A DNA stretch of 64,000 bases from Brassica napus. Its lineage: Eukaryota > Streptophyta > Magnoliopsida > Brassicales > Brassicaceae. Of this stretch, positions 1 to 13,700 are shown one piece after another (within the stretch, counting starts at the first letter, position 1; each line of letters begins with the position of its first letter). A model generated the notes under the pieces. The model was not told the DNA's origin, did not search any database, and worked only from the letters and a program-made list of their open reading frames with translations. The position numbers and the translations under genes are program-made. The stretch covers positions 115,968 through 179,967 of the forward strand of contig NW_026014745.1 of assembly GCF_020379485.1 (NCBI RefSeq), in the 5' to 3' direction.

Positions 1-3000
1 AATCTCATAGGAGTTGGCATGAAGAAGTTATCCCACTTTCAAATCAGGTGATTCCAGTTTCCCAGTTTGGGAATAGCACAGCTTCTTCGTCGTTCCAATC
101 AAACCAGGATGAATCACTTTGTAAGAAGCTTGATTTGGATACATAAAGTGGTGGAGAATCACCAGGAAGTTGAATAAATCTCATAGGAGTTGGCATGAAG
201 AAGTTATCCCACTTTCAAATCAGGTGATTCCAGTTTCCCAGTTTGGGAATAGCACAGCTTCTTCGTCGTTCCAATCAAACCAGGATGAATCACTTTGTAA
301 GAAGCTTGATTTGGATACATAAAGTGGTGGAGAATCACCAGGAAGTTGAATAAATCTCATAGGAGTTGGCATGAAGAAGTTATCCCACTTTCAAATCAGG
401 TGATTCCAGTTTCCCAGTTTGGGAATAGCACAGCTTCTTCGTCGTTCCAATCAAACCAGGATGAATCACTTTGTAAGAAGCTTGATTTGGATACATAAAG
501 TGGTGGAGAATCACCAGGAAGTTGAATAAATCTCATAGGAGTTGGCATGAAGAAGTTATCCCACTTTCAAATCAGGTGATTCCAGTTTCCCAGTTTGGGA
601 ATAGCACAGCTTCTTCGTCGTTCCAATCAAACCAGGATGAATCACTTTGTAAGAAGCTTGATTTGGATACATAAAGTGGTGGAGAATCACCAGGAAGTTG
701 AATAAATCTCATAGGAGTTGGCATGAAGAAGTTATCCCACTTTCAAATCAGGTGATTCCAGTTTCCCAGTTTGGGAATAGCACAGCTTCTTCGTCGTTCC
801 AATCAAACCAGGATGAATCACTTTGTAAGAAGCTTGATTTGGATACATAAAGTGGTGGAGAATCACCAGGAAGTTGAATAAATCTCATAGGAGTTGGCAT
901 GAAGAAGTTATCCCACTTTCAAATCAGGTGATTCCAGTTTCCCAGTTTGGGAATAGCACAGCTTCTTCGTCGTTCCAATCAAACCAGGATGAATCACTTT
1001 GTAAGAAGCTTGATTTGGATACATAAAGTGGTGGAGAATCACCAGGAAGTTGAATAAATCTCATAGGAGTTGGCATGAAGAAGTTATCCCACTTTCAAAT
1101 CAGGTGATTCCAGTTTCCCAGTTTGGGAATAGCACAGCTTCTTCGTCGTTCCAATCAAACCAGGATGAATCACTTTGTAAGAAGCTTGATTTGGATACAT
1201 AAAGTGGTGGAGAATCACCAGGAAGTTGAATAAATCTCATAGGAGTTGGCATGAAGAAGTTATCCCACTTTCAAATCAGGTGATTCCAGTTTCCCAGTTT
1301 GGGAATAGCACAGCTTCTTCGTCGTTCCAATCAAACCAGGATGAATCACTTTGTAAGAAGCTTGATTTGGATACATAAAGTGGTGGAGAATCACCAGGAA
1401 GTTGAATAAATCTCATAGGAGTTGGGATGAAGAAGTTATCCCACTTTCAAATCAGGTGATTCCAGTTTCCCAGTTTGGGAATAGCACAGCTTCTTCGTCG
1501 TTCCAATCAAACCAGGATGAATCACTTTGTAAGAAGCTTGATTTGGATACATAAAGTGGTGGAGAATCACCAGGAAGTTGAATAAATCTCATAGGAGTTG
1601 GCATGAAGAAGTTATCCCACTTTCAAATCAGGTGATTCCAGTTTCCCAGTTTGGGAATAGCACAGCTTCTTCGTCGTTCCAATCAAACCAGGATGAATCA
1701 CTTTGTAAGAAGCTTGATTTGGATACATAAAGTGGTGGAGAATCACCAGGAAGTTGAATAAATCTCATAGGAGTTGGGATGAAGAAGTTATCCCACTTTC
1801 AAATCAGGTGATTCCAGTTTCCCAGTTTGGGAATAGCACAGCTTCTTCGTCGTTCCAATCAAACCAGGATGAATCACTTTGTAAGAAGCTTGATTTGGAT
1901 ACATAAAGTGGTGGAGAATCACCAGGAAGTTGAATAAATCTCATAGGAGTTGGCATGAAGAAGTTATCCCACTTTCAAATCAGGTGATTCCAGTTTCCCA
2001 GTTTGGGAATAGCACAGCTTCTTCGTCGTTCCAATCAAACCAGGATGAATCACTTTGTAAGAAGCTTGATTTGGATACATAAAGTGGTGGAGAATCACCA
2101 GGAAGTTGAATAAATCTCATAGGAGTTGGCATGAAGAAGTTATCCCACTTTCAAATCAGGTGATTCCAGTTTCCCAGTTTGGGAATAGCACAGCTTCTTC
2201 GTCGTTCCAATCAAACCAGGATGAATCACTTTGTAAGAAGCTTGATTTGGATACATAAAGTGGTGGAGAATCACCAGGAAGTTGAATAAATCTCATAGGA
2301 GTTGGCATGAAGAAGTTATCCCACTTTCAAATCAGGTGATTCCAGTTTCCCAGTTTGGGAATAGCACAGCTTCTTCGTCGTTCCAATCAAACCAGGATGA
2401 ATCACTTTGTAAGAAGCTTGATTTGGATACATAAAGTGGTGGAGAATCACCAGGAAGTTGAATAAATCTCATAGGAGTTGGCATGAAGAAGTTATCCCAC
2501 TTTCAAATCAGGTGATTCCAGTTTCCCAGTTTGGGAATAGCACAGCTTCTTCGTCGTTCCAATCAAACCAGGATGAATCACTTTGTAAGAAGCTTGATTT
2601 GGATACATAAAGTGGTGGAGAATCACCAGGAAGTTGAATAAATCTCATAGGAGTTGGGATGAAGAAGTTATCCCACTTTCAAATCAGGTGATTCCAGTTT
2701 CCCAGTTTGGGAATAGCACAGCTTCTTCGTCGTTCCAATCAAACCAGGATGAATCACTTTGTAAGAAGCTTGATTTGGATACATAAAGTGGTGGAGAATC
2801 ACCAGGAAGTTGAATAAATCTCATAGGAGTTGGGATGAAGAAGTTATCCCACTTTCAAATCAGGTGATTCCAGTTTCCCAGTTTGGGAATAGCACAGCTT
2901 CTTCGTCGTTCCAATCAAACCAGGATGAATCACTTTGTAAGAAGCTTGATTTGGATACATAAAGTGGTGGAGAATCACCAGGAAGTTGAATAAATCTCAT

Positions 3001-6000
3001 AGGAGTTGGGATGAAGAAGTTATCCCACTTTCAAATCAGGTGATTCCAGTTTCCCAGTTTGGGAATAGCACAGCTTCTTCGTCGTTCCAATCAAACCAGG
3101 ATGAATCACTTTGTAAGAAGCTTGATTTGGATACATAAAGTGGTGGAGAATCACCAGGAAGTTGAATAAATCTCATAGGAGTTGGCATGAAGAAGTTATC
3201 CCACTTTCAAATCAGGTGATTCCAGTTTCCCAGTTTGGGAATAGCACAGCTTCTTCGTCGTTCCAATCAAACCAGGATGAATCACTTTGTAAGAAGCTTG
3301 ATTTGGATACATAAAGTGGTGGAGAATCACCAGGAAGTTGAATAAATCTCATAGGAGTTGGGATGAAGAAGTTATCCCACTTTCAAATCAGGTGATTCCA
3401 GTTTCCCAGTTTGGGAATAGCACAGCTTCTTCGTCGTTCCAATCAAACCAGGATGAATCACTTTGTAAGAAGCTTGATTTGGATACATAAAGTGGTGGAG
3501 AATCACCAGGAAGTTGAATAAATCTCATAGGAGTTGGGATGAAGAAGTTATCCCACTTTCAAATCAGGTGATTCCAGTTTCCCAGTTTGGGAATAGCACA
3601 GCTTCTTCGTCGTTCCAATCAAACCAGGATGAATCACTTTGTAAGAAGCTTGATTTGGATACATAAAGTGGTGGAGAATCACCAGGAAGTTGAATAAATC
3701 TCATAGGAGTTGGCATGAAGAAGTTATCCCACTTTCAAATCAGGTGATTCCAGTTTCCCAGTTTGGGAATAGCACAGCTTCTTCGTCGTTCCAATCAAAC
3801 CAGGATGAATCACTTTGTAAGAAGCTTGATTTGGATACATAAAGTGGTGGAGAATCACCAGGAAGTTGAATAAATCTCATAGGAGTTGGGATGAAGAAGT
3901 TATCCCACTTTCAAATCAGGTGATTCCAGTTTCCCAGTTTGGGAATAGCACAGCTTCTTCGTCGTTCCAATCAAACCAGGATGAATCACTTTGTAAGAAG
4001 CTTGATTTGGATACATAAAGTGGTGGAGAATCACCAGGAAGTTGAATAAATCTCATAGGAGTTGGCATGAAGAAGTTATCCCACTTTCAAATCAGGTGAT
4101 TCCAGTTTCCCAGTTTGGGAATAGCACAGCTTCTTCGTCGTTCCAATCAAACCAGGATGAATCACTTTGTAAGAAGCTTGATTTGGATACATAAAGTGGT
4201 GGAGAATCACCAGGAAGTTGAATAAATCTCATAGGAGTTGGCATGAAGAAGTTATCCCACTTTCAAATCAGGTGATTCCAGTTTCCCAGTTTGGGAATAG
4301 CACAGCTTCTTCGTCGTTCCAATCAAACCAGGATGAATCACTTTGTAAGAAGCTTGATTTGGATACATAAAGTGGTGGAGAATCACCAGGAAGTTGAATA
4401 AATCTCATAGGAGTTGGGATGAAGAAGTTATCCCACTTTCAAATCAGGTGATTCCAGTTTCCCAGTTTGGGAATAGCACAGCTTCTTCGTCGTTCCAATC
4501 AAACCAGGATGAATCACTTTGTAAGAAGCTTGATTTGGATACATAAAGTGGTGGAGAATCACCAGGAAGTTGAATAAATCTCATAGGAGTTGGCATGAAG
4601 AAGTTATCCCACTTTCAAATCAGGTGATTCCAGTTTCCCAGTTTGGGAATAGCACAGCTTCTTCGTCGTTCCAATCAAACCAGGATGAATCACTTTGTAA
4701 GAAGCTTGATTTGGATACATAAAGTGGTGGAGAATCACCAGGAAGTTGAATAAATCTCATAGGAGTTGGGATGAAGAAGTTATCCCACTTTCAAATCAGG
4801 TGATTCCAGTTTCCCAGTTTGGGAATAGCACAGCTTCTTCGTCGTTCCAATCAAACCAGGATGAATCACTTTGTAAGAAGCTTGATTTGGATACATAAAG
4901 TGGTGGAGAATCACCAGGAAGTTGAATAAATCTCATAGGAGTTGGCATGAAGAAGTTATCCCACTTTCAAATCAGGTGATTCCAGTTTCCCAGTTTGGGA
5001 ATAGCACAGCTTCTTCGTCGTTCCAATCAAACCAGGATGAATCACTTTGTAAGAAGCTTGATTTGGATACATAAAGTGGTGGAGAATCACCAGGAAGTTG
5101 AATAAATCTCATAGGAGTTGGCATGAAGAAGTTATCCCACTTTCAAATCAGGTGATTCCAGTTTCCCAGTTTGGGAATAGCACAGCTTCTTCGTCGTTCC
5201 AATCAAACCAGGATGAATCACTTTGTAAGAAGCTTGATTTGGATACATAAAGTGGTGGAGAATCACCAGGAAGTTGAATAAATCTCATAGGAGTTGGCAT
5301 GAAGAAGTTATCCCACTTTCAAATCAGGTGATTCCAGTTTCCCAGTTTGGGAATAGCACAGCTTCTTCGTCGTTCCAATCAAACCAGGATGAATCACTTT
5401 GTAAGAAGCTTGATTTGGATACATAAAGTGGTGGAGAATCACCAGGAAGTTGAATAAATCTCATAGGAGTTGGCATGAAGAAGTTATCCCACTTTCAAAT
5501 CAGGTGATTCCAGTTTCCCAGTTTGGGAATAGCACAGCTTCTTCGTCGTTCCAATCAAACCAGGATGAATCACTTTGTAAGAAGCTTGATTTGGATACAT
5601 AAAGTGGTGGAGAATCACCAGGAAGTTGAATAAATCTCATAGGAGTTGGGATGAAGAAGTTATCCCACTTTCAAATCAGGTGATTCCAGTTTCCCAGTTT
5701 GGGAATAGCACAGCTTCTTCGTCGTTCCAATCAAACCAGGATGAATCACTTTGTAAGAAGCTTGATTTGGATACATAAAGTGGTGGAGAATCACCAGGAA
5801 GTTGAATAAATCTCATAGGAGTTGGCATGAAGAAGTTATCCCACTTTCAAATCAGGTGATTCCAGTTTCCCAGTTTGGGAATAGCACAGCTTCTTCGTCG
5901 TTCCAATCAAACCAGGATGAATCACTTTGTAAGAAGCTTGATTTGGATACATAAAGTGGTGGAGAATCACCAGGAAGTTGAATAAATCTCATAGGAGTTG

Positions 6001-9000
6001 GGATGAAGAAGTTATCCCACTTTCAAATCAGGTGATTCCAGTTTCCCAGTTTGGGAATAGCACAGCTTCTTCGTCGTTCCAATCAAACCAGGATGAATCA
6101 CTTTGTAAGAAGCTTGATTTGGATACATAAAGTGGTGGAGAATCACCAGGAAGTTGAATAAATCTCATAGGAGTTGGCATGAAGAAGTTATCCCACTTTC
6201 AAATCAGGTGATTCCAGTTTCCCAGTTTGGGAATAGCACAGCTTCTTCGTCGTTCCAATCAAACCAGGATGAATCACTTTGTAAGAAGCTTGATTTGGAT
6301 ACATAAAGTGGTGGAGAATCACCAGGAAGTTGAATAAATCTCATAGGAGTTGGCATGAAGAAGTTATCCCACTTTCAAATCAGGTGATTCCAGTTTCCCA
6401 GTTTGGGAATAGCACAGCTTCTTCGTCGTTCCAATCAAACCAGGATGAATCACTTTGTAAGAAGCTTGATTTGGATACATAAAGTGGTGGAGAATCACCA
6501 GGAAGTTGAATAAATCTCATAGGAGTTGGGATGAAGAAGTTATCCCACTTTCAAATCAGGTGATTCCAGTTTCCCAGTTTGGGAATAGCACAGCTTCTTC
6601 GTCGTTCCAATCAAACCAGGATGAATCACTTTGTAAGAAGCTTGATTTGGATACATAAAGTGGTGGAGAATCACCAGGAAGTTGAATAAATCTCATAGGA
6701 GTTGGCATGAAGAAGTTATCCCACTTTCAAATCAGGTGATTCCAGTTTCCCAGTTTGGGAATAGCACAGCTTCTTCGTCGTTCCAATCAAACCAGGATGA
6801 ATCACTTTGTAAGAAGCTTGATTTGGATACATAAAGTGGTGGAGAATCACCAGGAAGTTGAATAAATCTCATAGGAGTTGGGATGAAGAAGTTATCCCAC
6901 TTTCAAATCAGGTGATTCCAGTTTCCCAGTTTGGGAATAGCACAGCTTCTTCGTCGTTCCAATCAAACCAGGATGAATCACTTTGTAAGAAGCTTGATTT
7001 GGATACATAAAGTGGTGGAGAATCACCAGGAAGTTGAATAAATCTCATAGGAGTTGGGATGAAGAAGTTATCCCACTTTCAAATCAGGTGATTCCAGTTT
7101 CCCAGTTTGGGAATAGCACAGCTTCTTCGTCGTTCCAATCAAACCAGGATGAATCACTTTGTAAGAAGCTTGATTTGGATACATAAAGTGGTGGAGAATC
7201 ACCAGGAAGTTGAATAAATCTCATAGGAGTTGGCATGAAGAAGTTATCCCACTTTCAAATCAGGTGATTCCAGTTTCCCAGTTTGGGAATAGCACAGCTT
7301 CTTCGTCGTTCCAATCAAACCAGGATGAATCACTTTGTGAGAAGCTTGATTTGGATACATAAAGTGGTGGAGAATCACCAGGAAGTTGAATAAATCTCAT
7401 AGGAGTTGGGATGAAGAAGTTATCCCACTTTCAAATCAGGTGATTCCAGTTTCCCAGTTTGGGAATAGCACAGCTTCTTCGTCGTTCCAATCAAACCAGG
7501 ATGAATCACTTTGTAAGAAGCTTGATTTGGATACATAAAGTGGTGGAGAATCACCAGGAAGTTGAATAAATCTCATAGGAGTTGGCATGAAGAAGTTATC
7601 CCACTTTCAAATCAGGTGATTCCAGTTTCCCAGTTTGGGAATAGCACAGCTTCTTCGTCGTTCCAATCAAACCAGGATGAATCACTTTGTAAGAAGCTTG
7701 ATTTGGATACATAAAGTGGTGGAGAATCACCAGGAAGTTGAATAAATCTCATAGGAGTTGGCATGAAGAAGTTATCCCACTTTCAAATCAGGTGATTCCA
7801 GTTTCCCAGTTTGGGAATAGCACAGCTTCTTCGTCGTTCCAATCAAACCAGGATGAATCACTTTGTAAGAAGCTTGATTTGGATACATAAAGTGGTGGAG
7901 AATCACCAGGAAGTTGAATAAATCTCATAGGAGTTGGCATGAAGAAGTTATCCCACTTTCAAATCAGGTGATTCCAGTTTCCCAGTTTGGGAATAGCACA
8001 GCTTCTTCGTCGTTCCAATCAAACCAGGATGAATCACTTTGTAAGAAGCTTGATTTGGATACATAAAGTGGTGGAGAATCACCAGGAAGTTGAATAAATC
8101 TCATAGGAGTTGGCATGAAGAAGTTATCCCACTTTCAAATCAGGTGATTCCAGTTTCCCAGTTTGGGAATAGCACAGCTTCTTCGTCGTTCCAATCAAAC
8201 CAGGATGAATCACTTTGTAAGAAGCTTGATTTGGATACATAAAGTGGTGGAGAATCACCAGGAAGTTGAATAAATCTCATAGGAGTTGGCATGAAGAAGT
8301 TATCCCACTTTCAAATCAGGTGATTCCAGTTTCCCAGTTTGGGAATAGCACAGCTTCTTCGTCGTTCCAATCAAACCAGGATGAATCACTTTGTAAGAAG
8401 CTTGATTTGGATACATAAAGTGGTGGAGAATCACCAGGAAGTTGAATAAATCTCATAGGAGTTGGCATGAAGAAGTTATCCCACTTTCAAATCAGGTGAT
8501 TCCAGTTTCCCAGTTTGGGAATAGCACAGCTTCTTCGTCGTTCCAATCAAACCAGGATGAATCACTTTGTAAGAAGCTTGATTTGGATACATAAAGTGGT
8601 GGAGAATCACCAGGAAGTTGAATAAATCTCATAGGAGTTGGCATGAAGAAGTTATCCCACTTTCAAATCAGGTGATTCCAGTTTCCCAGTTTGGGAATAG
8701 CACAGCTTCTTCGTCGTTCCAATCAAACCAGGATGAATCACTTTGTGAAGAAGCTTGATTTGGATACATAAAGTGGTGGAGAATCACCAGGAAGTTGAAT
8801 AAATCTCATAGGAGTTGGCATGAAGAAGTTATCCCACTTTCAAATCAGGTGATTCCAGTTTCCCAGTTTGGGAATAGCACAGCTTCTTCGTCGTTCCAAT
8901 CAAACCAGGATGAATCACTTTGTAAGAAGCTTGATTTGGATACATAAAGTGGTGGAGAATCACCAGGAAGTTGAATAAATCTCATAGGAGTTGGCATGAA

Positions 9001-10077
9001 GAAGTTATCCCACTTTCAAATCAGGTGATTCCAGTTTCCCAGTTTGGGAATAGCACAGCTTCTTCGTCGTTCCAATCAAACCAGGATGAATCACTTTGTA
9101 AGAAGCTTGATTTGGATACATAAAGTGGTGGAGAATCACCAGGAAGTTGAATAAATCTCATAGGAGTTGGGATGAAGAAGTTATCCCACTTTCAAATCAG
9201 GTGATTCCAGTTTCCCAGTTTGGGAATAGCACAGCTTCTTCGTCGTTCCAATCAAACCAGGATGAATCACTTTGTAAGAAGCTTGATTTGGATACATAAA
9301 GTGGTGGAGAATCACCAGGAAGTTGAATAAATCTCATAGGAGTTGGGATGAAGAAGTTATCCCACTTTCAAATCAGGTGATTCCAGTTTCCCAGTTTGGG
9401 AATAGCACAGCTTCTTCGTCGTTCCAATCAAACCAGGATGAATCACTTTGTAAGAAGCTTGATTTGGATACATAAAGTGGTGGAGAATCACCAGGAAGTT
9501 GAATAAATCTCATAGGAGTTGGCATGAAGAAGTTATCCCACTTTCAAATCAGGTGATTCCAGTTTCCCAGTTTGGGAATAGCACAGCTTCTTCGTCGTTC
9601 CAATCAAACCAGGATGAATCACTTTGTAAGAAGCTTGATTTGGATACATAAAGTGGTGGAGAATCACCAGGAAGTTGAATAAATCTCATAGGAGTTGGCA
9701 TGAAGAAGTTATCCCACTTTCAAATCAGGTGATTCCAGTTTCCCAGTTTGGGAATAGCACAGCTTCTTCGTCGTTCCAATCAAACCAGGATGAATCACTT
9801 TGTAAGAAGCTTGATTTGGATACATAAAGTGGTGGAGAATCACCAGGAAGTTGAATAAATCTCATAGGAGTTGGGATGAAGAAGTTATCCCACTTTCAAA
9901 TCAGGTGATTCCAGTTTCCCAGTTTGGGAATAGCACAGCTTCTTCGTCGTTCCAATCAAACCAGGATGAATCACTTTGTGAGAAGCTTGATTTGGACACA
10001 TAAAGTGGTGGAGAATCACCAGTAAGTTGAATAAATCTCATAGGAGTTGGCATGAAGAAGTTATCCCACTTTCAAAT
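1..10077. repeat. CentBr-type 176-bp centromeric satellite, homogenised array
   Basis: About 57 head-to-tail monomers of exactly 176 bp, starting at 1, 177, 353 and so on, plus a 44-bp partial monomer at the right end. Every monomer has one HindIII site (AAGCTT). Copies are almost identical. The recurrent variant is C or G in GTTGGCATG versus GTTGGGATG. Rare private changes include GTGAG for GTAAG near 7339 and 9980 and a 1-bp insertion near 8747, which makes one 177-bp unit. The array is cut at 10077 by element I. Such homogeneity is typical of recently amplified satellite, often the part bound by CENH3 nucleosomes; that role is inferred. No gene is present, and all frames are short. The CentBr identification is from memory. 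Confidence 0.93.
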
Positions 10078-10546
10078 TGTTGAGAAGAGGTGATACATTG
10101 ATAGAGGAAGAGTATTGGGGCAGCTAGTAACTTTGGAGTTTTACCACAGTAACTTCGGTTTGACTGTGGTAACTAAGTTAAAAGCTTAGGAAGTTACTTT
10201 GCATCCCTTTGGAGAGTGGATCACGCCCAGGAGGAAGTCTGGATAAGGAAGGAGTAGTTTGGATAAGGTCTGGTCATAGCTGGAAAGGTAAAGCACCTTT
10301 ACAGCCTGTCCAAGCATGTGAAGCATCTTTACAGCCTATCCCTTGACTTCACATGCTTATGATTTCGAAATCCTCTTTGTATTATCCTGATCTCTTCATA
10401 TATAACTTGTATCTGAGACATTAAATTAATTAATGGAGTTTTGAGTATTCTCTCTATTCTCTCTCTACTTATTCTCTTAATCTCTTTAATCTTACACAAA
10501 ACAATCTGATTGTTCTTAAACACACTCTAATACACAAAAGTGTATA
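10078..10546 (+). repeat. 5' LTR of element I
   Basis: 469 bp, beginning TGTTGAG and ending GTGTATA, so the termini are TG...TA rather than TG...CA. A TATA-like stretch lies at 10397-10406 and is the likely promoter. The LTR lacks the clustered CCGTAC motifs found in the other LTR families of this window. The primer site follows with no spacer. Confidence 0.93.
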
Positions 10547-10558
10547 TGGTATCAGAGC
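10547..10558 (+). other. Primer binding site of element I
   Basis: TGGTATCAGAGC lies immediately after the 5' LTR. This is the usual copia primer site complementary to the 3' end of initiator tRNA-Met. All autonomous elements here and the non-coding element V use the same sequence. Confidence 0.9.
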
Positions 10559-10702
10559 CAGGTTACTAAAAGGGTGGAAGTGTGTTATTCATGTTCTTAA
10601 AAAATCTGGTTTTGTGTTCTTGAGCTGTTCTTGATGTTCTTGAGTGTTCTTGGTGGTTTTGAGCTCTGTTCTTCATTTGCTGGGTTTTATTGAGGACATC
10701 TG

Positions 10703-13700
10703 ATGGAGTCAAACGTGAGCAGAGAGATGAAGACAAGATCAAGTTATCAAGTGAAGAAAGGGAGAGAAAACAAGTGGATCTGGTCAGATTGGGTAGAGAC
10801 AGCTTTGGAAAGCTGTGGGATTTGGAGTAATCATGTAAAGGAAGAGCCTTTAAAGGTGAGAGCTGCTGAGAAAGATCAGACAGCAAGTTTGAAGGAGATT
10901 CAAGTAAAGGTAGAACCTTTAAAGGAGGTAGCTGCTGAAGAAGGTCAGACAGCAAGGTTGGAGGGTCATGAAGCCAAGGGCGTGATCTATAGTCTAAGAC
11001 AAAGGAAGGACGAGTTGTATCAGCTTGTGGGGAGGCTGAGAGAAGTAGAATCAGAGTTGGGTATGGTGAAAACTCATACAGGAAGGAGGAAGCAAGATGT
11101 GATCTTTAGCTTTCTTATGGGAGAGATATGTGAGTTGGTTGAACACATTTGTGATGTGTGGGAGATAAACAAGAAGCCAGGTAGATGGAAGAGAGGTACA
11201 AGCTGCAAGAAGGGAAAGTTGAGAAAACTTTCTAAGATGTGGGTCATGATGAGCAGATTATGGAGGAAGGGTATCAAGGAGAGTATGCAAGTAGGAGAGT
11301 GTTTCTACTCAGCTTACATGGGAGAATCTGTAGAGAGCAGTGGGGTTATGAGGAAGCTAGAGACCAAAGGAGCAGATGAGCGTGTCACAAAGGAGGAATG
11401 GGATGAGTTTGTCAAGTATGTGTATGCTTTGGCTACGACCCGGAGACAAGGTGCTCCTGCCAAAGCATCCACATCCAACAAACCCATCATTGTTGATTCT
11501 GGAGCAAGTCATCACATGATTAGTGATAGAAGCTTAATGAGTGATGTAAAGAAAGCCACTGGGGGTGTGATGATAGCTAATGGTGATAGGATTCCAATAG
11601 AAGGAGTTGGAAAGCTCAAGCTATTTGATAAAGACTCAGATGCCTTCTACATGCCACAGTTTGCTTCAAATTTGCTATCTGTGAGGAAAGCCACAATTGA
11701 TCTTGGCTGTCAAGTAGTATTCAGGCCAGATGATGTTGAGTTCCAAGATTTGAAGACTGGAAGGGTCATTGGGAGAGGAGACAGCAAGAATAATCTATAT
11801 CAGCTCCAATTGGCTAAGATCTCTAAACCCTTTGATTCTATGTGTTTGAGTAGTACTTATGAGAAGATTGATAGTATTACTTGGCATGCTAGATTGGGAC
11901 ATCCTCATGCTCGTGCTATTGAATTGATAATTCCTAATATGTCATTTAGTCACTTGGAGTGTGAAGCATGCATATTAGGGAAGCATTGTAGGACTGTTTT
12001 TCCAACATCAGAAACTACTTATGAGCATTGCTTTGATCTAGTTCATTCAGATGTGTGGACTGCTCCTTGTTTGTCTAGAGATAGCCAGAAGTACTTTGTG
12101 ACATTCATTGACGAGAAGTCTAAGTATACTTGGCTTACATTGCTTCCATCTAAAGATAGGGTGCTAGAAGCATTTATGAACTTCCAAGCATATGTATCTA
12201 ATCAATACAATGCTACTGTGAAGGTACTGAGATCAGATAATGGAGGTGAATACATCAGCAATGCCTTCAAGAGTCATCTAGCCAAGCATGGGATTGTGCA
12301 TCAGACTAGCTGCCCTTACACACCACAGCAGAATGGGGTAGCTGAGAGGAAGAACAGGCACTTGATGGAGGTTGCTAGATCAATGATGTTTCATGCAAAT
12401 GTCCCAAAACGCTTTTGGAGTGATGCTGTGCAGACTGCTTGCTATCTCATCAACCGGGTTCCAACCAAGATATTGAAGAATCTGTCTCCATTTGAGGTAT
12501 TGAACAAGAGTAAACCTGTCATTGATCATCTACGTGTCTTTGGGTGTGTGTGCTATGTCATGGTTCCAGGAGAGCAGAGAAACAAGCTGGAGGCAAAGAG
12601 TACTAAGGCTATGTTCATTGGTTACTCTATCACTCAGAAGGGGTACAAGTGCTATGATCCTGAAGCAAGGAGAGTGATGGTATCTAGAGAAGTGAAGTTT
12701 GTTGAAACAAAAGGTTATTATGAAGAAAAGGAGTGGGAAAATCTGAAGGATTTGTCTCAAGCTCCATCTGATAAGGCAACAATACTGAGAGTGTTGTTAG
12801 AGAAGCTTGGGATAGGATTATCCCAGGATCAGGAAACCGGAAGGAGAGAGTCTTCCAATCAGAGTGGTGGAGCTGGAAGAACAACTCCTCTTGATCATGA
12901 GAGGGGGAATGGAACTGAATCTGGTGAGCAAGAGCAAAACCAAGAGGATTCAGGTCTTCATGATCAAGATACATCACAAGAAGTTGAGAACAATGAGGTT
13001 CAGTCTAGTGGAGAAGTGGATGAGGTTCAGTCTAGTGTAGAAGAACAACTCAGACCGGCCAGTTCAGAAGAAGAGCAAGTGGAGCCGGCTAGTGTGCAAA
13101 CTGAAGATCAGGTTCAAGCTTTGAGGAGGAGCACAAGGATAAAGAGGGATCCTTCCAACTGGGTAAACACGAGAGTGTACTACAATGCCCAGGCTGTGGA
13201 GCATCCTTCTCAAGCCGTGTGTTCCTTTGCTGAGTTTCCAGAGGAGCATTATGCCTTTATGATTAGTCTGGATGAGAGTTATGTACCAAGGACTTATGAA
13301 GAAGCTATGTTAGACAAGGAATGGAAAGAATCAGTGGGAGCTGAAGCAGGTGCTATGATCAAAAATGATACATGGTATGAGAGTGAGCTGCCTAAGGGAA
13401 AGAGGGCTGTATCTAGTAGATGGATCTTCACAATCAAGTATCTAGCAAATGGACAGATTGATAGGAAGAAGACCAGATTGGTTGCAAGAGGATTTACACA
13501 GACCTATGGAGAGGATTACATTGATACCTTTGCACCAGTAGCTAAGCTACATACAGTTCGGATTGTGTTGTCCATTGCAACAAACTTGGAGTGGGATTTG
13601 TGGCAGATGGATGTGAAGAATGCTTTCTTACAAGGTGAGCTAGAAGATGAGGTATACATGCTTCCTCCTCCTGGTCTTGAGCATCTAGTAAAGCCAGGGA

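Noticed and set aside
1..10077. Regular direct repeats resembling a CRISPR array
   Set aside because: The whole 176-bp unit repeats with no variable spacers; it is a tandem satellite.
10566..10955. Minus-strand frame of 129 codons across the start of element I
   Set aside because: Antisense to the leader and Gag region, low-complexity Leu/Ser-rich, no recognisable domain.
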